A stretch of DNA of 24,508 nt from Purshia tridentata (lineage: Eukaryota; Streptophyta; Magnoliopsida; Rosales; Rosaceae), in assembly GCA_003254885.1 (NCBI GenBank), contig QANT01005846.1, positions 1 through 24,508 of the forward strand, given 5' to 3'. The position numbers and the translations under genes were made by a program. Shown here in pieces: positions 18,545-24,508 of this stretch. Under the pieces are notes generated by a model. The model worked only from the letters and a program-made list of their open reading frames with translations, was not told the DNA's origin and did not search any database. Every line of letters begins with the position of its first letter. Position 1 is the stretch's first letter.

Positions 18545-20704
18545 ATGGAAACATCTGTAGCTACTACGAGTCTCTTTGCAAGCTTTCTGGTGTGTGTCAT
18601 ATTCTGCTTTAATCTCTCCTTCATCAGACAACCCATACTCGCTGTTGCAATTCCTGCTTTTTCAGAAATGAAAGGAGCAAAGCAGCAGACTGCTTCAAAA
18701 AGCAAACCAAGTGCATCCATTTCAAGTGTATATGATGGCTCTTTGGCACTTGTTGAACATCATCATGCACCTCTCGACGCACCAATTGTGTCATCTTACA
18801 ATGACAAAATCCGCCCTCTGCTTGATGCAGTTGACAAGCTTCGTAACCTCATGGTTATGGACGAAGGAATTCAGCTCCCGACGATTGTTGTGGTGGGGGA
18901 CCAATCATCTGGCAAGTCAAGTGTCCTTGAATCCCTGGCTGGCATCAACCTGCCACGTGGCCAGGGTATCTGCACTAGGGTGCCCCTTATAATGAGGCTG
19001 CAACATCATTCCAGTCCTGAACCAGAGCTCTCTTTGGAGTACAATGGCAGAGTGGACCGTACAAATGAAGACAACATTTTTGAAGATATTGTCAAAGCTA
19101 CTAATTCTATAGCAGGAGGAGGAAAAGGCATTTCTAATGCCCCATTGACCCTTTTGGTGAAAAAGTATGGTGTTCCAGATTTGACAATGGTTGATCTCCC
19201 AGGCATCACTAGAGTGCCTGTTCAGGGTCAGCCTGAGAATATTTATGACCAAATCAAAGACATGATCATGCAGTATATAAAGCCTGAAGAGAGTATCATT
19301 CTGAATGTGTTGTCGGCTACGGTTGATTTCACAACATGTGAATCAATTAGGATGTCACAGAGTGTTGACAAAACTGGTGAGAGGACTCTGGCTGTGGTTA
19401 CTAAAGTTGACAAGTCTCCTGAAGGACTTCTAGAGAAGGTAACTGCTGATGATGTGAATATTGGACTTGGCTATGTGTGTGTCAGAAATCGCATTGGAGA
19501 TGAGACTTATGAGGAAGCTCGGGCAATTTCGCATGAACTTTTTCAGACTCATCCACTTCTCTCAAAGATTGAAAAATCTATTGTTGGCATACCAGTTTTG
19601 GCGCAGAAATTGGTGCAAATTCAAGCTACAAGTATAGCTAGAAATTTGCCGGAGATTGTTAAGAAGATCAATGACAAGCTCAATTATTGCCTTACGGAGC
19701 TGAACAAGATGCCCAAGAGTCTTTCTTCTGTTGCTGAGGCCATGACAGCTTTCATGCACATTATTGGATTAGCCAAAGAGTCACTGAGGAAAGTTCTTCT
19801 GAGAGGAGAATTTGAAGAGTTCTTTGAAGACAAAAGCATGCACTGCACTGCTAGGTTGGTTGAGATGCTCAACCAGTACTCAGAGGAACTTCACAGGTGT
19901 GTGGAAAGTGATCCAAAGAGTAACTTTTTGCTTGATGAGATCAAGGTTCTGGAAGAAGCGAAAGGTATTGCTCTACCCAATTTTCTTCCTCGCAATGCTT
20001 TTCTTGTTATGTTACAGGGAAAAGTGATCGGAATTTCAGGCGTGCCAATTGGGTTTGTTGAAAAGGTCTGGCAGTACATTGAGGAGGTTGTGATTTCTAT
20101 ATTGATGCGACATTCAGAAAATTATTATCAGCTTCAGTTATCTGCAAGGCAAGCAGGTCATAATCTTATGGATAGGATGAAAGAAAGGTCTTTGAAGTGG
20201 CTTATGGAAATTGTCGAGATGGAGAAGCTTACGGATTATACTTGTGATGCTGAATATGTATCTGAATGGACTAGGCTCATGACTAAGCATGATTCATTTA
20301 TAGATGGAGTCTTGAATGATCCGAACAAGCCTTCGAAGATTGCCATAGAAGGTATTGGGGTGGTTGAGGTTGAAGTTCTTAGACAGTACCCGCATGTATT
20401 GGCTCAAGCTTTTGACTTGAAAATGCGAATGACAGCATATTGGAAGGTGGTTTTGGGGAGGTTTGTTGATTGCATGGCATTGCATTTGCAATTGTCTATT
20501 TCAAACCTTGTCAACAAGGAGATGGAATTCGAGATCGTTAATGAACTGTTGGGGCCTAATGGTAAAGGAATAGAAAGGATGCTAGAGGAGACACCTGCTG
20601 TAGCAATGAAGCGTGAGAAGCTGAACAAGAGCATCAAGAAGCTGAGAGATTCAAAAGGGGTAGTAGCAAAGATCATGGATGGCATTATTGCTTATGGTGA
20701 TTAG
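18545..20704 (+). CDS. DRP4C: Dynamin-related GTPase, DRP4C-type (Mx-like), intronless coding region
   Basis: A 719-residue frame; numbering from the first ATG. The GTPase domain shows G1 GDQSSGKSS (118-126), the G2 Thr in GICTRVPL (144), G3 DLPG (217-220) and G4 TKVD (286-289). After it come a helical middle/stalk region (about 350-610) and a C-terminal GTPase effector region (about 610-719). There is no PH or proline-rich domain, as in the DRP4/Mx-like class rather than in DRP1 or DRP2. Dynamins self-assemble and remodel membranes using GTP; the DRP4 role in plants is poorly known. The first 41 residues are hydrophobic and unlike the usual Lys/Ser-rich start of DRP4 proteins. The second Met (MKGAKQQ, 18668) directly follows CCTGCTTTTTCAG, so this stretch may be a 5' leader intron and the true start may be 18668. 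Confidence 0.9.
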   Translation: METSVATTSLFASFLVCVIFCFNLSFIRQPILAVAIPAFSEMKGAKQQTASKSKPSASISSVYDGSLALVEHHHAPLDAPIVSSYNDKIRPLLDAVDKLRNLMVMDEGIQLPTIVVVGDQSSGKSSVLESLAGINLPRGQGICTRVPLIMRLQHHSSPEPELSLEYNGRVDRTNEDNIFEDIVKATNSIAGGGKGISNAPLTLLVKKYGVPDLTMVDLPGITRVPVQGQPENIYDQIKDMIMQYIKPEESIILNVLSATVDFTTCESIRMSQSVDKTGERTLAVVTKVDKSPEGLLEKVTADDVNIGLGYVCVRNRIGDETYEEARAISHELFQTHPLLSKIEKSIVGIPVLAQKLVQIQATSIARNLPEIVKKINDKLNYCLTELNKMPKSLSSVAEAMTAFMHIIGLAKESLRKVLLRGEFEEFFEDKSMHCTARLVEMLNQYSEELHRCVESDPKSNFLLDEIKVLEEAKGIALPNFLPRNAFLVMLQGKVIGISGVPIGFVEKVWQYIEEVVISILMRHSENYYQLQLSARQAGHNLMDRMKERSLKWLMEIVEMEKLTDYTCDAEYVSEWTRLMTKHDSFIDGVLNDPNKPSKIAIEGIGVVEVEVLRQYPHVLAQAFDLKMRMTAYWKVVLGRFVDCMALHLQLSISNLVNKEMEFEIVNELLGPNGKGIERMLEETPAVAMKREKLNKSIKKLRDSKGVVAKIMDGIIAYGD

Positions 20705-21083
20705 CTAGTTTTAAATATCTTGGGCGTGATAGAATGCATTTTGTTGTTGGTTTGTGGTTGGCTTATGTTTTTGCTTGAGCAATTTTTTTTCTGAGTGGTT
20801 TTGTTTCCCTTATGTTTTTTTATTAGCATATCCTATGGTTGTGAACTTGTGATTTTTTTCAAGTTGAAGTAATGGTTTTAAATTTTAATGAACACATTTA
20901 TAATATCTAGTACACTTTCTGTATGTTCATTTAGTTAATTTCTCAGGCATATGAGCCAAACTTGTTTGCAACATCGATCAATATTGATGAGAGACAGCTG
21001 TGTTGGTACTTGTCTGAAGGCAAAGGAACCAGTTTGCATATCTACTATTCCCTTCTGCCCAAGTAAGGTTATGATATAGGGTT
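20705..21083 (+). other. 3' flank of the dynamin gene
   Basis: T-rich sequence fitting a 3' UTR up to about 20900 (TTTTTTTCTGAG, TATTAGCATATCC). The end of the transcript cannot be fixed. The rest has no recognisable gene. Confidence 0.4.
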
Positions 21084-21204
21084 TTCTCTCCTGTGGACAA
21101 AAGTTACGGAAAAATAAAGAGGGCTTTCACATCAATTAGTGGGCCCCCTCTTACTCAAAAAGCTCCCCCTTTATTTTTCTGTAACTTCTCTCCTCAAGAG
21201 AGAA
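21084..21204. mobile_element. Small foldback/MITE-like hairpin element
   Basis: TTCTCTCCTGTGGACAAAAG and GTTACGGAAAAATAAAGAGG on the left are mirrored by CCCTTTATTTTTCTGTAAC and TTCTCTCCTCAAGAGAGAA on the right. Arms are about 40 bp with few mismatches, with about 40 bp between them including GGGCCCCC. No unambiguous target duplication. Confidence 0.65.
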
Positions 21205-21281
21205 GGATCCAAAATATATTAACTGCTGCTTACCACATAATTAAATTGCTTTATCAATCCTGAAGCTATTGAGAAAATAAG

Positions 21282-21377
21282 ATGGAAGAAGAAGCAGAGG
21301 AAAAGCTTCAAATTTTAGTTCCTGATACCAATTACTTGAGGACTATATGCCATGTCAGCCATCCATGCCATTGTCAA
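21282..21377 (+). CDS. Possible orphan first exon, unknown product
   Basis: ATG at 21282 opens 32 codons (MEEEAEEKLQ ... HVSHPCHCQ) and reaches CAA|GTAAGC, a good donor; without splicing the frame closes 15 codons later. The codons look like plant coding sequence. I see no convincing downstream exon and no known domain, so it could be a gene fragment or chance. Low confidence. Confidence 0.2.
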
Positions 21378-21810
21378 GTAAGCTTAGTCTCATGCAGATA
21401 TTTATTTTTAAAAGCAGTAAATTAAACCCTAGTATGAGTAAAAAAAAAAAAAAAACAGTAAAAAGGCAAATCAATTCAAATAATTTGGAATATTTTGTGT
21501 GCCATATATATTAACTCAATATTAAAAAGTGTTTCCTTTTGTTTTTGGTCGGAGAAAAGTTTTTCTTCTTCTTTCTCCATGATATGTAACTAAGAATCAT
21601 CTTGCACTTTAATTATAAATCAAACAAAACATTGTAGTTTTCATTAAATATAAACTTGCAGTCAGCATAGCAGTGAAATTTAAAGTGATGTATATATATG
21701 AGGCTTAACATTTTTAAAAGAGAAAATTAATCACTAATGGCTAGCTATGTAGGGATGTCAATCAAGTTCTCTATACGTAATAATAGATGACCAAGTTTCA
21801 TGTCAAACAA
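21378..21810. other. Gene-free AT-rich spacer
   Basis: An A15 run near 21440, TATATATA runs and ordinary AT-rich intergenic DNA. Nothing else identified. Confidence 0.4.
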
Positions 21811-23185
21811 ATTATATTATATATATACTAAAAGCCGTGAGCTCCCCTTACTCTTCATACGTTAGCTTAGGAATAGTGTTTTTCCTGTTTTATCCTTTCT
21901 TTTTTTTGTGTGTGGTTACTCTTTTGTCCCGGTGTTCTGCTTTTACTTTCGAGGGATGAACCACTTTGGAGAACACAAGATATGGTTTTTGGAAGACGGA
22001 TTCAAAGCTATGCCTAAATTTTAAAAACACACATGGGACATTTCCACCATATTTAGAGAACAGGGAAGCAGGAAAAAAAAAATGGAACTTGACTATTTGT
22101 TCGCACTCTCTCCTAAAGACAACCAAATCAATTTCAGAAAAAAACCAGAACAACAAATTAGCCCAATAGTAGTGGTGGCGGCTTTTGGGTCTGGGTATAC
22201 CAAATATGTCAAGAAATTGACATAATGGCTGTAGAAAGTTGACAGAATATTAGCTAGAAAATTGTGCAAGCAAGATCGAAAATTGATGAGAGAATTAGAG
22301 ATGAAGATCAAGAATCAAAGCTTGAGAATTAGAACTTGAGATTGGAGGAGAGAAATAATCAACTACCAGTGATCGTCGATGTGTGCAATCACGCAGTGGC
22401 TCTGATGCCAAATTAAAGAATAGTGTTTGGGAGAGCTATATTGCGCTTAGGATAGCTGTCTGTTGTGGACATTATTTGATTTGAAAAATAATCTAATGAT
22501 ATTTGAATTGTATAAATGAGTCATTTTGTGAACAAGGAAATAATATTGTGGACATCATGTTGTGGTCGAGTCAAACTGCCACATTTTTTTGTTGCAGTGG
22601 ACATATGAGAAAATACTGGTGAGCGTGATGCCTTAACAAGTTGAGATTGAAGTTCCTTTGGTATAGAGCACCAAACTGTAGTAGACCACTGGAAGGGTAA
22701 GTTGAAAATGTATTAGATTTTTAAGATTCAAAATGCAATTTTGTCTTGAGTTTGTTCTTTGTTTTTTCCTATCAATACAAGATTTACTACCAAATGGCTT
22801 CTTATTGTGTCAAAACTAGCACATGTAATTGATTCTATACCGTTTATTTTTTCAATTTTTCAGATTTTCTCTCTTTTTTGTTCACGGCAAGTGTTGCTTT
22901 TGGTTGGCATGTGGTTTTTGTTTTGGTATTTGATATATGTGCGAAGATGAGTCCATCGGGCGGTTCAGCCCTAGACCTCATTCTTGCTAGTGCCTACTTC
23001 TTTTCTTCTCAATTTATAGATATAGTAAATTACTTATTTATTTCTGTAATATACTAATATACAATAACACAACCATTTAAACTTCGATATACCAAACACT
23101 ATATCTTTCCATTAAAATTTTATAATTCTTCTACATATTTTATAAACTTTTAGCACCCGCAGCATCGCACGAGCACAATTACTAG
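21811..23185 (+). mobile_element. Probable non-autonomous Helitron
   Basis: The 3' end reads CACCCGCAGCATCGCACGAG, then CACAATTACTAG|T: a hairpin-like GC-rich stretch about 10 bp before a CTAG followed by T, as in Helitron CTRR termini. The 5' part, TATATATACTAAAAGCCG at about 21820, resembles the start of plant Helitrons, although the canonical TC is not clear. There are no terminal inverted repeats and no target duplication, as expected. No Rep/helicase coding is visible; the interior holds a tRNA-primer-like site and other captured-looking DNA. Confidence 0.55.
22397..22410 (-). other. Primer-binding-site-like sequence for initiator tRNA-Met (LTR retrotransposon remnant)
   Basis: The minus strand reads AATTTGGCATCAGAGCCA, close to TGGTATCAGAGC, the usual tRNA-iMet primer site of plant LTR retrotransposons. 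The leader would run to lower coordinates and the 5' LTR would lie above 22411. No matching second LTR or polyprotein is seen. Confidence 0.35.
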
Positions 23186-23249
23186 TCCAATATTACGTTT
23201 TGTAATCTTGAATTTAGCTTCTCTACCTTTGAAATTTTTGGTGCATTTT

Positions 23250-23545
23250 ATTAAATCTTATGAATTCTATAAAATTTCATTAAAATTCATAAAAATCCAT
23301 AATTTTCTTAAAATTAATTAAAATTCAAGTTTTATGTCCATTAAAATCTATTAAAATCTATAAAATTCTATTAAAATCCATAAGTGAACGAATGTGGTAT
23401 AAGCAATCTGAAAATTTATATAAATTCAAAGGTTTACGTCGATCATCTGCTGTTTATCTTTTTTCGGGTCTATCCATCCGCTAAATAGAGAACATAGATG
23501 GAGCATATGGGAAGTTTGTTCGTGGTTGTTCTAAGATCATATGAG
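23250..23545 (-). repeat. Right arm of the long inverted repeat (partner 16499-16770)
   Basis: Read inverted it matches the left arm: the outer block from ATCATATGAG back through GTTCGTGGTTGTTCT, GGTCTATCCATCCGCTAAAT and TCGATCATCTGCTGTTTATC to ATAAGCAATCTGAAAATTT, then the inner AT-rich part with repeated ATTAAAATCTAT motifs. The arm starts about 65 bp after the Helitron 3' end. The sequence outside position 23545 does not match the other side. Confidence 0.85.
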
Positions 23546-24508
23546 TCTTTTCTTGTTTGATATTTTTTATTTTTTTTGGGGTCAAATCTTGTTTAATATA
23601 TAGTTCTATCCTTTTCGTCTGGGCTTGGGGCTTGGGGCTTGGTTCGTTTGGTTCCATGTCTTTGGCTTATCGGTGTCTTGCTGTGAGTTTGCCTTTTTTT
23701 TTTTTTTTCCCTTTGCGTCTCTTTGACGCATAGAAATTTTTATGCTAATGTGATTAATATAGAAAAACTGGTTCTCCAAGTATGAAGGATGTCCAAAAAT
23801 TCATACAGTGGTTCGAAAGATATGTTGATTATAGCTGATAGGGCTCCACAATTTCATTTGAGGAATTATAAACTTTTAGTGGTGTTTGGGCAAGTAGATC
23901 ATAGATAGGGAAATATTAATTAGGGTTGGTTCGGTGGATTGAAAAAACCGAACTGACGACTGAAAATCGACCCAAACCAAGGCTCAGCTTATCCATAAAC
24001 GGTTAACCGACCTTGTCGGAGTCGATGGTGGTCAGGATTTGGGCATTTCGATAGGGAGTCAGTGATATTGAACTGGTGGTAGCCCTAATATTAATAGGGC
24101 AATGCTAGAGTGCCATAGCATGGCACGTGCCATAATGACATGGAATTATAATGTTAATCAATTACTTAATATATCTAATAATATATTTTCCACATAAGTA
24201 TTTTAAAAGACTAATATATCCTTGTTTGAAATTCTATACAACTATCTATAGAAGAACGAGGAATTAAGATTCACATTCAGATTAAGAGAAAAAAAAACAC
24301 TCAATTCAATTATTTTGTTTAGGATTTAAGTTCTGTTTGATATCCTGCAAGTATACAGGGTGGATGTAATATAGTATATGAAAAAGGATTGTCGTACTCA
24401 CGAGGTTTTTTTTTTTTTTAATATAATTCAAGAAATTAAATTTCTCATTTAGATCTAATAAAAATAAACAATGAACACGACTTGAACTTAAAAAAAATTT
24501 TGAACATC
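23546..24508. other. Gene-free, repeat-like window end
   Basis: It holds a short GGGGCTT triplication (about 23624-23641), a T16 run near 23700 and AACCGAACTGACGACTG-like repeat DNA at 23950. From about 24097, GGGCAATGCTAG followed by the partial palindrome TGCCATAGCATGGCACGTGC resembles one end of a plant transposable element whose other end would lie outside the window. No gene is seen. Confidence 0.4.

Noticed and set aside
22759..22950. 63-codon plus-strand hydrophobic frame
   Set aside because: T-rich DNA inside the Helitron candidate, no domain or supporting context; probably chance.
16499..23545. Reading the inverted arms as LTRs of a retrotransposon
   Set aside because: LTRs are direct repeats; these arms are inverted, and no reverse transcriptase or integrase coding lies between them.

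Overview
The window is nuclear DNA of a flowering plant, most likely a woody eudicot; a Rosaceae origin is only a guess from general look. Evidence: spliced genes with GT-AG introns, AT-rich intergenic DNA full of microsatellites and small DNA transposons, and plant-only families (LEC1-type NF-YB, PLS-class PPR, F-box/FBD/LRR, Mx-like DRP4 dynamin). No tRNA, rRNA, CRISPR or prokaryotic feature is visible.

Layout. (1) 1-2460: 5' part of a minus-strand plastid-type DnaJ-zinc-finger gene whose 3' exons lie outside the window. (2) 2467-3165: a DNA-transposon-like element with imperfect terminal inverted repeats. (3) 4100-6765: a three-exon minus-strand F-box/LRR/FBD gene, followed by a decayed tandem copy of its last exon. 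(4) 6952-7464: a Tourist-like MITE with TTA target duplication. (5) 7780-8800: a low-complexity block that switches from A/C-rich to G/T-rich and contains a G-rich minisatellite. (6) 8800-12926: the LEC1-LIKE (NF-YB6-type) gene, two exons; its proximal promoter is duplicated and the second copy sits inside its own 1.7-kb intron. (7) 14757-16328: an intronless E-class PPR gene on the minus strand. (8) 16499-23545: a transposon-rich island bounded by two inverted arms of about 270-300 bp, containing two hAT elements, an intronless DRP4C-type dynamin gene, a small foldback element and a Helitron-like element. (9) 23546-24508: gene-free repeat-like DNA.

The five genes are functionally unrelated, as is normal in plants: plastid protein handling, ubiquitin-ligase substrate selection, embryo and seed gene control, organelle RNA processing, and a dynamin GTPase. 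The most interesting observation is the L1L promoter duplication: both copies keep RY (CATGCA) motifs, the intronic copy has lost the TATA box, and a downstream in-frame Met could give an N-terminally shorter protein with an intact DNA-binding histone fold. The second is the inverted-arm structure enclosing the dynamin gene. Nothing here proves a wholly new system. All homology calls are from recognition of motifs by eye, without database searches.
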